DNA from: Arthrobacter sp. Hiyo8 | GTDB lineage: Bacteria; Actinomycetota; Actinomycetes; Actinomycetales; Micrococcaceae | Direction: 5' to 3' | DNA: 64,000 nucleotides | NCBI GenBank assembly: GCA_001549895.1 | Contig: AP014719.1 | Span: 3,596,001 to 3,660,000 of the forward strand | Translations under genes and position numbers: made by a program | The notes under the pieces: generated by a model | Told to the model about the DNA's origin: nothing | The model's database searches: none | Seen by the model: only the letters and a program-made list of their open reading frames with translations | Shown: piece by piece, positions 46,371 through 55,768 of the stretch | Layout: every line of letters starts with the position of its first letter | Position numbering within the stretch: position 1 is the stretch's first letter

Positions 46371-46666
46371 GCGAACAGAAGGAAACTGTGACGGAAGCAG
46401 CAGCCAGCGCCGAACAGCGCGGTTACCGTAAGACGCGTCGCGGCTACGTTGTCTCTGACAAGATGGAAAAGACCATCGTTGTTCAGGTTGAAGACCGCGT
46501 GAAGCACGCTCTGTACGGCAAGGTCATTCGCCGCACCTCGAAGATCAAGGCTCACGACGAGCAGAACACCGCCGGCATCGGCGACCTCGTTCTGATCTCT
46601 GAGACCCGCCCGCTGTCCGCTACAAAGCGGTGGCGCCTGGTCGAGATCCTCGAAAAGGCTAAGTAA
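46367..46666 (+). CDS. rpsQ: 30S ribosomal protein S17
   Basis: GTG at 46367; 99 residues. A short polar head ([19 protein letters not shown]) precedes the OB-fold core: [20 protein letters not shown], then [20 protein letters not shown], and [19 protein letters not shown]. It is the last gene of the S10 transcription unit here, because a terminator follows 39 nt later and splits the cluster before rplN. Confidence 0.96.
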   Translation: MSEQKETVTEAAASAEQRGYRKTRRGYVVSDKMEKTIVVQVEDRVKHALYGKVIRRTSKIKAHDEQNTAGIGDLVLISETRPLSATKRWRLVEILEKAK

Positions 46667-47013
46667 TCCCGCGCCGGGCTTTGTCCGGCAGCGATATGGA
46701 TTGGTGGAAGGCCCGTATTCCGGAAGGAATGCGGGCCTTTCCGCGTTTCGGTCCTTAGCATAAAACGTGCTAGGATATTGAGTTTGTATGGCGCCAGTTG
46801 TGCGTCAACAACCACCTCGTAAACAATCGTGCCGCGGCATACTGCCCCGCGCAGTTATTTCCGCAAGGGAAGCTGATGCTGGCGGCACGGGAGTTTAGGC
46901 CTGCACTGGCAAAATCCAGGCAGGTCAAGAGACACCCCGATCAACCGTTCCGCAAGGCTCATTCCGTATGCTCCATTTCGGTCTGAGAACCGGCGCGACG
47001 CAAGGAGTAAAAA
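46667..47013 (+). promoter_or_regulatory. Split between S10 and spc units: terminator then rplN promoter
   Basis: No gene is seen in these 347 nt. A terminator at 46706-46742 ends the S10 unit. An extended -10 TGCTAGGAT at 46768-46776 (compare TGCTAGAAT before rpsL) marks a candidate promoter; the -35 is poor. It would leave a leader of about 230 nt before rplN, which ends in an AAGGAG ribosome site. Confidence 0.45.
46706..46742 (+). terminator. Terminator of the S10 cluster
   Basis: GGAAGGCCCGTATTCC (46706-46721) pairs with GGAATGCGGGCCTTTCC (46726-46742), with one G-U pair and a single bulged base. It starts 39 nt after the rpsQ stop. Confidence 0.8.
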
Positions 47014-47382
47014 TTGATTCAGCAGGAGTCGCGACTGAAGGTCGCCGACAACACGGGTGCTAAGGAAATCCTTACCATTCGCGTTCTCGGTGGATCCGGC
47101 CGTCGCTACGCAGGCATTGGCGACGTCATTGTCGCAACCGTCAAGGACGCTATCCCGGGCGGCAACGTAAAGAAGGGTGACGTCGTCAAGGCTGTCATCG
47201 TTCGTACCAAGAAGGAACGCCGCCGTGCGGATGGTTCCTACATCAAGTTTGACGAGAACGCAGCTGTGATTCTGAAGAACGACGGCGACCCCCGCGGTAC
47301 CCGTATCTTCGGCCCGGTTGGTCGTGAACTGCGTGACAAGAAGTTCATGAAGATCGTTTCGCTGGCTCCGGAGGTGCTGTAA
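47014..47382 (+). CDS. rplN: 50S ribosomal protein L14
   Basis: TTG at 47014 with AAGGAG upstream; 122 residues. It shows [20 protein letters not shown], then [20 protein letters not shown], and [21 protein letters not shown]14 forms an inter-subunit bridge. It is the first gene of the spc unit, which has its own promoter here. rplX follows after 3 nt. Confidence 0.96.
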   Translation: MIQQESRLKVADNTGAKEILTIRVLGGSGRRYAGIGDVIVATVKDAIPGGNVKKGDVVKAVIVRTKKERRRADGSYIKFDENAAVILKNDGDPRGTRIFGPVGRELRDKKFMKIVSLAPEVL

Positions 47383-47385
47383 CCC

Positions 47386-47748
47386 ATGGGTGCAAAGATC
47401 AAGAAGGGTGACCTGGTTCAGGTCATCACCGGCGCCAAGCAGGAACGTGGCGGCGACCGTGGCAAGCAGGGCAAGGTTCTTCGCGTGTTCACCGAGACCA
47501 ACCGCGTCCTGGTAGAAGGCATCAACCGAGTCACCAAGCACACCAAGGTCGGTCAGTCGCAGCGCGGCACCAAGACCGGTGGCATCGAGGTCGTTGAGGC
47601 CCCGATCCACGTCTCCAACGTTGCTCTTGTTGACCCCTCGACCAAGAAGCCGACCCGCGTTGGTTTCCGTCTCGAGACCGTTGAGAAGGACGGCGTCTCC
47701 AAGTCCGTCCGTGTCCGCGTGTCCAAGGCATCCGGGAAGGACATCTAA
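47386..47748 (+). CDS. rplX: 50S ribosomal protein L24
   Basis: ATG at 47386; 120 residues, uninterrupted. The KOW motif is clear ([20 protein letters not shown], then [20 protein letters not shown]), followed by the conserved [21 protein letters not shown]24 starts 50S assembly on domain I of 23S rRNA. Its stop overlaps the rplE start by one base. Confidence 0.96.
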   Translation: MGAKIKKGDLVQVITGAKQERGGDRGKQGKVLRVFTETNRVLVEGINRVTKHTKVGQSQRGTKTGGIEVVEAPIHVSNVALVDPSTKKPTRVGFRLETVEKDGVSKSVRVRVSKASGKDI

Positions 47749-48326
47749 TGACTGAGACTCTCGAGACTCCAGCGAAGATCGTTCCGCGTCTGAAGACGAA
47801 GTACGCCGATTCCATCAAGCAGACCCTGGTTGAGGAATTCAAGTACGAGAACGTGAACCAGGTTCCCCGCCTGGTGAAGGTTGTTGTGAACATGGGTGTT
47901 GGAGATGCCGCCAAGGACTCCAAGCTGATCGACGGCGCTGTCCGCGACCTCACCCTGATCACCGGCCAGAAGCCGCAGGTAACCAAGGCCCGCAAGTCGA
48001 TCGCCCAGTTCAAGCTGCGCGAAGGCATGCCCATCGGTGCACACGCAACTCTGCGTGGGGACCGTATGTGGGAATTCGTGGACCGCCTCGTGACCCTCGC
48101 CCTGCCCCGTATCCGCGACTTCCGCGGCCTTAACGGCAAGCAGTTCGACGGCAACGGCAACTACACCTTCGGTCTGACCGAGCAGGTTATGTTCCACGAA
48201 ATCGACCAGGACTCCATCGACCGCGTTCGCGGTATGGACATCACGGTTGTCACCACTGCAAAGACCGATGACGAAGGCCGTGCGCTGCTCAAGGCACTTG
48301 GCTTCCCGTTCAAATCCGAAGACTAA
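47748..48326 (+). CDS. rplE: 50S ribosomal protein L5
   Basis: ATG at 47748; 192 residues. It shows [20 protein letters not shown], then [20 protein letters not shown], and [20 protein letters not shown], ending [14 protein letters not shown]. It binds 5S rRNA and contacts P-site tRNA. The next gene is rpsH at 48404. rpsN (S14) is absent between rplE and rpsH, where many bacteria carry it. Confidence 0.96.
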   Translation: MTETLETPAKIVPRLKTKYADSIKQTLVEEFKYENVNQVPRLVKVVVNMGVGDAAKDSKLIDGAVRDLTLITGQKPQVTKARKSIAQFKLREGMPIGAHATLRGDRMWEFVDRLVTLALPRIRDFRGLNGKQFDGNGNYTFGLTEQVMFHEIDQDSIDRVRGMDITVVTTAKTDDEGRALLKALGFPFKSED

Positions 48327-48403
48327 TAACTACGTAGTAGGTCCGGCCGCGGCTGCTTTGCAGCCAACGCGGAAACCATTACGAGGAAGGGCAAGAGCCC
48401 ACA

Positions 48404-48802
48404 ATGACTATGACAGATCCTGTCGCAGACATGCTTACGCGTCTGCGCAACGCCAACTCGGCATACCACGACACCGTGAGCATGCCGTACAGCAAGCTCA
48501 AGGCACGCGTTGCCGACATCCTGAAGGCAGAAGGCTACATCGCTGCTTGGAAGGAAGAGGAAGCCGAAGTCGGCAAGAAGCTGACCATCGACCTCAAGTT
48601 CGGTCCGAACCGCGAGCGTTCGATTGCTGGTGTCCGCCGCATTTCCAAGCCTGGTCTCCGCGTTTACGCGAAGTCCACCAACCTGCCTCACGTGCTGGGT
48701 GGCCTGGGTATCGCAATCCTGTCCACCTCTTCCGGCCTCCTGACTGACAAGCAGGCCGGCAAGAAGGGCGTGGGCGGCGAAGTCCTCGCGTACGTCTGGT
48801 AA
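48404..48802 (+). CDS. rpsH: 30S ribosomal protein S8
   Basis: ATG at 48404 with ACGAGGAAGGG upstream; 132 residues. It shows [20 protein letters not shown], then [20 protein letters not shown], and the C-terminal [21 protein letters not shown]8 binds the central domain of 16S rRNA and represses spc expression in E. coli. It lies 77 nt after rplE, a gap that contains neither rpsN nor a terminator. Confidence 0.96.
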   Translation: MTMTDPVADMLTRLRNANSAYHDTVSMPYSKLKARVADILKAEGYIAAWKEEEAEVGKKLTIDLKFGPNRERSIAGVRRISKPGLRVYAKSTNLPHVLGGLGIAILSTSSGLLTDKQAGKKGVGGEVLAYVW

Positions 48803-48820
48803 CGGGAAAGGAAGAGAATA

Positions 48821-49357
48821 ATGTCACGTATTGGACGTCTCCCCATCACCGTTCCTGCCGGCGTTGAAGTTAAGGTTGATGGCTCTGTCATCAACGTCAA
48901 GGGCACCAAAGGCGAGCTGAGCCACACTGTAGCCAGCCCGATCGAGGTCACCCTGGACGAAAGCACCTTGACTGTCACCCGCCCGAACGACGAGCGCGCT
49001 TCGCGTTCCCTGCACGGCCTGACCCGCACCCTGATCGCGAACATGATCGAGGGCGTCACCAAGGGCTACGAAAAGAAGCTTGAAATCGTTGGTACCGGTT
49101 ACCGCGTTCAGGCCAAGGGTTCTGACCTTGAGTTCGCTCTCGGCTTCAGCCACCCGGTCAATGTCTCCGCTCCGGAAGGCATCACCTTCACGGTGGAGGG
49201 GCCGACCAAGCTCTCCGTCGCTGGTATCTCCAAGCAGCAGGTCGGCGAGGTTGCTGCCAACATTCGCAAGCTGCGCAAGCCCGACCCCTACAAGGGCAAG
49301 GGTGTCCGTTACGCCGGCGAAGTTATCCGCCGCAAGGTCGGAAAGGCTGGTAAGTAA
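48821..49357 (+). CDS. rplF: 50S ribosomal protein L6
   Basis: ATG at 48821; 178 residues. It shows [20 protein letters not shown], then [20 protein letters not shown] and the C-terminal [21 protein letters not shown]6 sits near the sarcin-ricin loop and factor site. rplR starts 3 nt after its stop. Confidence 0.97.
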   Translation: MSRIGRLPITVPAGVEVKVDGSVINVKGTKGELSHTVASPIEVTLDESTLTVTRPNDERASRSLHGLTRTLIANMIEGVTKGYEKKLEIVGTGYRVQAKGSDLEFALGFSHPVNVSAPEGITFTVEGPTKLSVAGISKQQVGEVAANIRKLRKPDPYKGKGVRYAGEVIRRKVGKAGK

Positions 49358-49360
49358 ACC

Positions 49361-49744
49361 ATGGCCATCGCAATTAACAAGAAGCGTACGAACAAGAGCA
49401 AGTCTGCTGCACGCAGCCGTCGCCAGCTTCGTATCCGCAAGCGCATCACCGGCACGGCTGTTCGTCCTCGTCTGGTCGTCAACCGCTCCGCACGCCACAT
49501 CTTCGTCCAGGTTGTCGATGACAGCAAGGGTGTAACCGTGGCTTACGCCTCCACTTTGGAAGCTGACCTTCGTGCATTCGACGGCGACAAGACTGCCAAG
49601 GCCAAGCGCGTCGGCGAGCTCGTTGCCGGGCGTGCCAAGGCTGCAGGCATCGAAGCTGTTGTCTTCGACCGCGGTGGTAACAAGTACCACGGCCGGATCG
49701 CCGCCGTCGCTGACGGCGCACGTGAAGGTGGGCTGGCACTGTGA
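49361..49744 (+). CDS. rplR: 50S ribosomal protein L18
   Basis: ATG at 49361; 127 residues. The basic N-terminus ([20 protein letters not shown]) leads to [20 protein letters not shown], and the end is [20 protein letters not shown]. It binds 5S rRNA with L5. The stop overlaps the rpsE start (GTGA). Confidence 0.97.
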   Translation: MAIAINKKRTNKSKSAARSRRQLRIRKRITGTAVRPRLVVNRSARHIFVQVVDDSKGVTVAYASTLEADLRAFDGDKTAKAKRVGELVAGRAKAAGIEAVVFDRGGNKYHGRIAAVADGAREGGLAL

Positions 49745-50445
49745 CCGTTGAGAATAACGAAAAGGACATTCAGGTGACTGAAGCTGCAGCTGCTGAGGCA
49801 ACTGAGACTGCTGCTGCCACCGACGACCGCCGCGGCGGCCGTCGTGGCGAGCGTGGTGACCGTGGCCAGGGCCGCGGCGACCGTGGTGGCCGTGGTGGCC
49901 GCGACGGCGGTCGCGAGGCCGAGAAGAGCCAGTTCGTAGAGCGCGTTGTAACCATCAACCGTGTTGCCAAGGTCGTCAAGGGTGGTCGTCGCTTCAGCTT
50001 CACCGCCCTGGTCGTCGTCGGTGACGGCAACGGCCTGGTTGGCGTCGGCTACGGCAAGGCGAAGGAAGTTCCGGCAGCTATCGCGAAGGGCGTTGAAGAA
50101 GCTAAGAAGTCCTTCTTCCGCGTTCCCCGCGTTGGCAACACCATCCCGCACCGCGTGCAGGGTGAGGCCGCAGCAGGCGTTGTCATGCTGCGTCCGGCTT
50201 CCCCGGGTACCGGTGTTATCGCCGGTGGTCCGGTCCGCGCGGTACTGGAATGCGTCGGTATCCACGACGTTCTCTCCAAGTCGCTCGGTTCCTCGAACGC
50301 CATCAACATCGTTCACGCGACTGTTGACGCCCTGAAGCGACTGGAAGAGCCCGCTTCCGTGGCAGCCCGCCGTGGCCTGCCGCTGGACGAGGTTGCTCCT
50401 GCTGCTCTGGTGCGCGCACTCCAGAACCAGAAGGCAGGTGTCTAG
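49741..50445 (+). CDS. rpsE: 30S ribosomal protein S5 with RGG-rich N-terminal extension
   Basis: GTG at 49741; 234 residues, against ~165 to 200 elsewhere. A head of about 60 residues is first Glu/Ala-rich, then made of Arg-Gly repeats ([20 protein letters not shown]). The conserved core follows: [20 protein letters not shown], then [20 protein letters not shown], and [20 protein letters not shown]5 helps decoding fidelity and mRNA unwinding at the entry tunnel. The RGG head could contact RNA, which would place it beside the S3 tail. Confidence 0.96.
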   Translation: MTVENNEKDIQVTEAAAAEATETAAATDDRRGGRRGERGDRGQGRGDRGGRGGRDGGREAEKSQFVERVVTINRVAKVVKGGRRFSFTALVVVGDGNGLVGVGYGKAKEVPAAIAKGVEEAKKSFFRVPRVGNTIPHRVQGEAAAGVVMLRPASPGTGVIAGGPVRAVLECVGIHDVLSKSLGSSNAINIVHATVDALKRLEEPASVAARRGLPLDEVAPAALVRALQNQKAGV

Positions 50446-50447
50446 TC

Positions 50448-50654
50448 ATGGCTAAGAACCTGACTCCCTCCGACGCTCAGTTGGAGATCACCCAGATCAA
50501 GGGCGTCATCGGCGCCAAGCAGAACCAGCGTGAGACCCTGCGGTCCCTCGGCCTCAAGCGCATCGGACACACTGTTGTCCGTACCGCTGATGCCGTAACC
50601 GTTGGAATGCTCAACACGGTTCCGCACCTCGTGAATGTAGAGGAGGCGAAGTAA
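50448..50654 (+). CDS. rpmD: 50S ribosomal protein L30
   Basis: ATG at 50448, 2 nt after rpsE; 68 residues. It shows [20 protein letters not shown], then [20 protein letters not shown], and ends HLVNVEEAK. The length is standard. The stop overlaps the rplO start by one base. Confidence 0.96.
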   Translation: MAKNLTPSDAQLEITQIKGVIGAKQNQRETLRSLGLKRIGHTVVRTADAVTVGMLNTVPHLVNVEEAK

Positions 50655-51136
50655 TGGCCGAGAACAAAACTGCCGCAGAGGCTGCCGACAAGCAGAACAC
50701 TCTGAAGGTCCACCACCTGCGTCCCGCCCCCGGTGCCAAGACTGCCAAGACCCGTGTTGGTCGTGGTGAAGGCTCCAAGGGTAAGACCGCAGGTCGCGGT
50801 ACCAAGGGTACGAAGGCCCGCTACCAGGTCAAGGCTGGCTTTGCCGGCGGCCAGCTGCCGCTGCACATGCGCCTGCCGAAGCTTCGCGGCTTCAAGAACC
50901 CGTTCCGGGTTGAGTTCCAGGTTGTAAACCTGGACAAGCTCAACGAGCTGTTCCCGGAAGGTGGCGCTGTCACCGTCGAGTCCCTGGTTGAGAAGGGTGC
51001 CGTTCGCAAGAACCAGCCCGTCAAGGTGCTGGGCACCGGCGACATCACCGTCAAGGTTGACGTCACCGCCCACGCTTTCTCCTCCAGCGCAGCTGAGAAG
51101 ATCGCAGCAGCAGGCGGAACCACCACTGCCCTCTAA
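50654..51136 (+). CDS. rplO: 50S ribosomal protein L15
   Basis: ATG at 50654; 160 residues. It shows [20 protein letters not shown], the Gly/Arg-rich [20 protein letters not shown], and [20 protein letters not shown]. It is the last gene of the spc ribosomal unit, which is cut off from secY by a terminator 23 nt downstream. Confidence 0.96.
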   Translation: MAENKTAAEAADKQNTLKVHHLRPAPGAKTAKTRVGRGEGSKGKTAGRGTKGTKARYQVKAGFAGGQLPLHMRLPKLRGFKNPFRVEFQVVNLDKLNELFPEGGAVTVESLVEKGAVRKNQPVKVLGTGDITVKVDVTAHAFSSSAAEKIAAAGGTTTAL

Positions 51137-51159
51137 GGGCTCTGGGCTATCGCTCGCTG

Positions 51160-51211
51160 TAAAAAGACTCCCGGTGCGGAGGGCTTCGGCCCCCTGCTCC
51201 GGGAGTTTTTT
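51160..51211 (+). terminator. Terminator between rplO and secY
   Basis: AAAAAGACTCCCGG near 51160-51173 pairs with CCGGGAGTTTTTT (51198-51210). The inner part also pairs (GGAGGGC with GCCCCCT-like bases). It ends in a T-run, so secY-adk needs its own promoter. Confidence 0.85.
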
Positions 51212-51232
51212 GATATGGCGCGCACCCCTCGA

Positions 51233-51263
51233 TTGTTCGCATGGCGCATCAAACCGTTAGACT
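51233..51263 (+). promoter_or_regulatory. Candidate secY promoter
   Basis: TTGTTC (51233-51238) and TAGACT (51258-51263), with a 19-bp spacer, lie right after the rplO terminator and 61 nt before the secY start. The same TAGACT -10 occurs before tRNA-Trp and tuf. Confidence 0.5.
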
Positions 51264-51323
51264 CGGGTGTTGGGTTTCAATGACCCCTTTCGACACCCTT
51301 GGACTTTTAACTCAGGAGGACGC

Positions 51324-52633
51324 TTGCTAAGCGCATTCGGCCGGGCATTTCGGACGCCTGATCTGCGACGCAAGTTGTTGTTCACGCTGGGAATCATCAC
51401 AATCTTCCGCTTGGGAGCTTTTATCCCCTCGCCTGGTGTGAGCTACCAAAATGTTCAGCAATGTTTGTCAAGCAATCAGGACCAGGGCGGCCTCTACCAG
51501 CTCGTCAACCTGTTCAGCGGTGGTGCACTGCTGCAGGTTTCGATCTTTGCCCTGGGGATCATGCCGTACATCACGGCGAGCATCATCGTGCAGCTGCTCC
51601 GCGTGGTCATTCCGCGGTTCCAGCAGCTGTATGACGAAGGTGCCTCGGGCCAGTCGAAGCTGACGCAGTACACGCGTTATCTGACCATTGCGCTGGGCCT
51701 GCTGAACGCCACCACGCTGGTGTCCCTGGCACGCTCCGGACAGCTGCTGCCGAACTGCCAGCTGCCGATCATCCCGGACACGAGCATCATCGCCACGATC
51801 CTCGTGGTCATCACCTTGACGGCCGGTACAGGCCTCATCATGTGGATGGGCGAACTGGTTACCGAGAAGGGCGTGGGCAACGGCATGTCCCTGCTCATCT
51901 TCACCTCCATCGCTGCCGGCTTCCCGACCTCGCTCGGTGCCATCTGGAACTCCAAGGGACCGGGCACCTTCTTCACGGTGTTGGCGATCGGCCTCGTAAC
52001 CGTCGCGCTCGTGGTCTTCGTGGAGCAGTCCCAGCGGCGCATTCCGGTCCAGTACGCCAAGCGTATGATCGGCCGGCGCACCGTGGGCGGCACCAGCACC
52101 TACATCCCCATCAAGGTGAACATGGCCGGCGTCGTGCCTGTCATCTTTGCCTCCTCGATGCTCTACCTGCCGGGCTGATTGCACAGTTCAACCAGCCGAA
52201 GGCCGGAGAGTCCATCGCCCCGTGGGTTGAGTGGATCAACAACAACCTCACCAAGGGCGACCACCCCATCTACATGGCGCTGTATTTCGTCATGATTGTG
52301 TTCTTCACCTACTTCTACGTCGCGATCACCTTCAACCCTGAAGAGGTCTCGGACAACATGAAGAAGTACGGCGGGTTCATTCCGGGCATCCGGGCGGGTA
52401 AACCGACCGCGGACTACCTGCAGTACGTGCTTTCCAGGATCACCCTCCCCGGCGCCTTCTACTTGGGCTTCGTGGCGTTGATTCCGCTGGTCGCACTCGT
52501 CCTGATCAGCGCCAACCAGAACTTCCCGTTCGGTGGCACGTCGATTCTGATCATGGTGGGTGTGGGCCTGGAAACCGTCAAGCAGATTGATGCGCAGCTA
52601 CAACAACGTCACTACGAAGGGCTTTTGCGATGA
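51324..52633 (+). CDS. secY: Preprotein translocase subunit SecY, frame broken
   Basis: TTG at 51324 (MLSAFGRAFRTPDLRRKLLF) with AGGAGGA at 51314-51320; about 436 residues after repair. Ten membrane spans are expected. Seen are FTLGIITIFRLGAFIPSPGV, the lateral-gate helix FSGGALLQVSIFALGIMPYI, the cytosolic loop EQSQRRIPVQYAKRMIGRRT, and AITFNPEEVSDNMKKYGGFI. One C is missing near 52175 (GGGCTG for GGGCCTG), which would cut the protein after six or seven spans. It forms the SecYEG pore with SecE (14042) and overlaps adk by ATGA. Confidence 0.95.
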
Positions 52634-53208
52634 CGAGAATGCTGATCATTGGACCCCCGGGTTCGGGCAAGGGAACCCAGGCTGAGCGGATTTCCGAGCG
52701 CTTGGGCGTAGTCGCCATCTCTACCGGCGACATCTTCCGTGCGAACGTCAAGGGCGAAACCCCGCTGGGTATCGAGGCAAAGAAGTACATGGACGCCGGC
52801 GATTTCGTTCCGGACAGCGTCACCAACAAGATGGTCCGCGACCGCCTGAGTGAGAGCGACGTCGAGAACGGCTTCCTGCTCGACGGCTACCCGCGCACCA
52901 CCGCCCAGGTGGAATACCTGGACCGGATCCTCGCCGACACGGAAGAGAAGCTCGACGTCGTGCTTCAGCTGACGGCCGACGACGAGGAACTTGTTACGCG
53001 TTTGCTGGGCCGTGCCAAGGAGACCGGGCGCTCGGATGACAACGAAGGCGTCATCCGCCACCGCCTGGACCTCTACCACGAGCAGACCGAGGCCGTCGTG
53101 GCCAAGTATGCCGAACGGGGCATCCTGACCCAGGTCGATGGCATTGGCGGCATCGACGAGGTCACGGATCGCGTGCTGCTGGCCATCGAGGCAGCCAAGG
53201 CGGTCTAG
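52630..53208 (+). CDS. adk: Adenylate kinase, short form
   Basis: ATG at 52630 overlapping secY; 192 residues. The P-loop is IIGPPGSGKGTQAERISERL, the AMP site ISTGDIFRANVKGETPLGIE, and the conserved DGYPRTTAQVEYLDRIL. The LID is the short, zinc-free type (TRLLGRAKETGRSDDNEGVI), as usual in actinobacteria. It interconverts ATP, ADP and AMP in the cytosol. It ends the secY unit with a terminator. Confidence 0.96.
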   Translation: MTRMLIIGPPGSGKGTQAERISERLGVVAISTGDIFRANVKGETPLGIEAKKYMDAGDFVPDSVTNKMVRDRLSESDVENGFLLDGYPRTTAQVEYLDRILADTEEKLDVVLQLTADDEELVTRLLGRAKETGRSDDNEGVIRHRLDLYHEQTEAVVAKYAERGILTQVDGIGGIDEVTDRVLLAIEAAKAV

Positions 53209-53229
53209 CCGCCGCACGACTGTTGAAGA

Positions 53230-53280
53230 GGGTGTGTCCCGCGCCGGAGCTGACTGCTCCCGTGCGGGACACGCCCTTTT
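53230..53280 (+). terminator. Terminator of secY-adk
   Basis: GGGTGTGTCCCGC (53230-53242) pairs with GCGGGACACGCCC (53264-53276), followed by a T-run. An inner GGAGC/GCTCC pair is also possible. map is therefore transcribed separately or by read-through. Confidence 0.85.
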
Positions 53281-53430
53281 TGCTTCCCCGTTTGAGCGCC
53301 TGAAATCAGAACCAATTCACGGGCGTTTGTGGCTCCGGTTTCGGGCTGGGCCGCTGATGCGGGAAAATAGGAAGCCAGAGGGGGTCTGGATCTGCAGCCC
53401 ACCACAAGCAGCACACGACAAGAGGAGACC

Positions 53431-54258
53431 ATGGCGTTCGGCCAGCCCCGCATCGAATACAAGACCAATGAGCAAATGCGCAAAATGCACGAGGCCGGAT
53501 TGGTCCTCAGCAGAGCGCTCGACGCAGCCGTTGAAGCTGCGAAACCGGGCGTGACCACGCGCGAGATCGACGCCGTTTTCGCCGCGGTCCTCATCGACGC
53601 TGGAGCGAAGTCGAACTTCCTCGGATACCACGGCTTCCCCGCCACCATCTGCACATCCGTCAACGAGGAAGTGGTTCACGGCATCCCAGGCGACCGGGTC
53701 CTGCAGGATGGGGACATCATTTCGATTGATGGCGGGGCGATCGTTGACGGTTGGCACTCCGACTCCGCACGCACTGTGATAGTCGGCGCGGCGGATCCTG
53801 AAGATCAGCGGCTCTCGGATGTCACCCAAGCCGCCATGTGGCGCGGAATCGCTGCTTTGGCCAAAGGCAAGTTCGTCGGCGATATCGGCAACGCCGTGGA
53901 CGACTACGTCTCCTCCGTCCCGGGAAAGCCGCTGGGCATCCTGGAAGACTACGTAGGCCACGGCATCGGCTCCGAGATGCACATGGCCCCTGACGTGTTG
54001 AACTACCGCACCACCCACCGAGGCCCGAAAATCAGGCCGGGACTGTGCCTTGCGATTGAGCCCATGCTCGTCCGCGGCAGCATCGAAACAGCAACCCTCG
54101 ACGACGACTGGACTGTGGTGACCACTGACGGCGAGCGCTCGTGCCAGTGGGAGCACTCGGTCGCCGTCCACGAAAAGGGCATCTGGGTGCTTTCCGCGCC
54201 CGACGGCGGCGCGGAGCAGCTGGCGCCGCTCGGCGTCGTGCCCGTTCCGATTCCCTGA
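53431..54258 (+). CDS. map: Type I methionine aminopeptidase
   Basis: ATG at 53431 with AGAGGAGA upstream; 275 residues, uninterrupted. Metal ligands are visible: the Asp pair in ISIDGGAIVDGWHSDSARTV, His in YVGHGIGSEMHMAPDVL, Glu in LCLAIEPMLVRGS, and Glu in CQWEHSVAVHEKGIW. It removes the initiator methionine from new proteins. It follows secY-adk as in most actinobacteria, but infA, rpmJ and rpsM do not come next; a long inverted repeat and an opposed ABC operon do. Confidence 0.96.
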   Translation: MAFGQPRIEYKTNEQMRKMHEAGLVLSRALDAAVEAAKPGVTTREIDAVFAAVLIDAGAKSNFLGYHGFPATICTSVNEEVVHGIPGDRVLQDGDIISIDGGAIVDGWHSDSARTVIVGAADPEDQRLSDVTQAAMWRGIAALAKGKFVGDIGNAVDDYVSSVPGKPLGILEDYVGHGIGSEMHMAPDVLNYRTTHRGPKIRPGLCLAIEPMLVRGSIETATLDDDWTVVTTDGERSCQWEHSVAVHEKGIWVLSAPDGGAEQLAPLGVVPVPIP

Positions 54259-54267
54259 TCAGACGCG

Positions 54268-54341
54268 GCTGCCCAACTAGCTCGCATTAGATGTCGTTCT
54301 GACGCGTCAAAACGACATTAATTGCAAGCTAGTTGGGCAGC
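54268..54341. repeat. 74-bp imperfect palindrome at convergent junction
   Basis: The two halves are reverse complements centred on GACGCGTC (54301-54308), with about five mismatches. The outer arms GCTGCCCAACTAGCT (54268-54282) and AGCTAGTTGGGCAGC (54327-54341) are perfect. It fills most of the 107-nt gap between map and the opposed solute-binding protein gene and may terminate both. Confidence 0.8.
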
Positions 54342-54365
54342 GGGCGGCACTCGGCGCGTTGAGCC

Positions 54366-55711
54366 TCAGCTCTTGAGCTTGGGCTTCACGTCCTTGGTGT
54401 AGATGCCATCGAGGGTTGTCTTGAGGTCCGTCATGGTGGCCTTCACGTCGCCCTGCTGGGTGAGGATCTTCGCAGCGGCCTTGGCCATTTCCTGATCGGC
54501 GCCGGGCAGGAATACGCGGGCGTTGTCCTGCACCTTGGTCACGGCGAGCTGGTCCATGGCCGTCTTGATTTGCGGAGTCTTGGCGAGGACTGCAGTCATG
54601 TCCGCGGAAACGCGGGTGGGCATGTAGCCGGTGGCAGCGGAGAATGCCGCCGTGTTCTCCGGTTCGGTCATGAATTTCAGGAAAGTGGCAGCCGCGAGCT
54701 GGACTTCCTTGCTGACGCCGCTGGGAATCCCGAGTCCCGCGCCGCCGGTGGGGCAGACGTTGGTCTCGGCCTTGGGGCCGCCCGGCAGGAAGCCGACGCC
54801 GACGTTGAACTTAGCGGACTTCAGCACGCCCAGCAGGTCTCCGGTAGAGGAGATCGTGGTGGACGTGATGCCTGCGGAAAAGTCGTCCGCGGCGTTCTTG
54901 GAGGAGACGCCGGCCCACTTGTCCTTGTAGATGGAGTCCTGGGCCCACTGCAGGGCCGTGACGGACTCGGTGGAGTCGCAGTTGAAGGTCCAGCCGTTGG
55001 ACCAGCTGCCGCCCCAGCCCCACAGGTTGTTCTGCAGGGTCCAGCCGGCGTATCCGGCAAGGGCCGGGTAGATGTAGGCGTACTTAGCGCCCGAGCTTGC
55101 CTGGAGCTTGGGGGCCCACTCGGCGAACTCCTGCCAGGTCTTGGGAGCCCGGTCCGGAAGGCCGGCGGCCTTGAAGTGGTCCTTGTTGTAGTAGAAGAGC
55201 GGGGTGGAGCGGCCGTAGGGGAGCGCCCACTGCTTGTTGGCGTACTGGTAGTCCGCGACGAGGGACTTCTGGAAGTCGTCAATCTTGACGTCCAGCTGCT
55301 TGATGAGTCCGTCCAACGGGATGATATTGCCGTTGGTGTAGTAGCGGAACCACCAGACGTCGGAGAGCACCACGAGGCCGGGGAGGGCCGACTTCGCTGC
55401 CTGCGAGGTCTGGAACTTCTGCGCGATTTCCTCGTAGTTGGCGCCCGCCGTCACGAGGTTCACCTTGATGTCCGGGAACTTCGCCTGGAACTTGTCGATG
55501 ATGGATTGCTCGACGGCCTGGGACTGCCCGGGGTGGCTGGTCCAAAAGTCGAAGGAGCCGGCCGGCTTGACCCCCGTGAAGTCGATGTCCGAGGGGCTGC
55601 TGCTCGTTGCGCTGCCGCCCGTCGACGGACCGCCGCATGCTGCAAGGGCGGCGGCGCCGACTCCGAGTCCGGCGAGCCCAGGAAGTTTCTACGATCAAGA
55701 TTCATTGCCAT
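54366..55711 (-). CDS. Sugar ABC transporter substrate-binding lipoprotein, frame broken
   Basis: ATG at 55711 (MAMNLDRRNFLGLAGLGVGA after repair); about 448 residues. The N-terminus has twin arginines (DRRNFLG) and a lipobox LAAC, so it is probably a Tat-exported lipoprotein anchored outside the membrane. The body matches family 1 extracellular solute-binding proteins (PGLVVLSDVWWFRYYTNGNI; AAATFLKFMTEPENTAAFSA). The two upstream permease genes are MalF/MalG-like, so a sugar or sugar-phosphate ligand (for example glycerol 3-phosphate or an oligosaccharide) is likely. One C is missing near 55681. No ATPase gene is present in this operon, so a shared one is expected. Confidence 0.85.
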
Positions 55712-55768
55712 GGTTGGTCCTCTCAAGGATGCAAAGGTGGTGATGGGTTGTGTGGACGTGCTGTGCTG

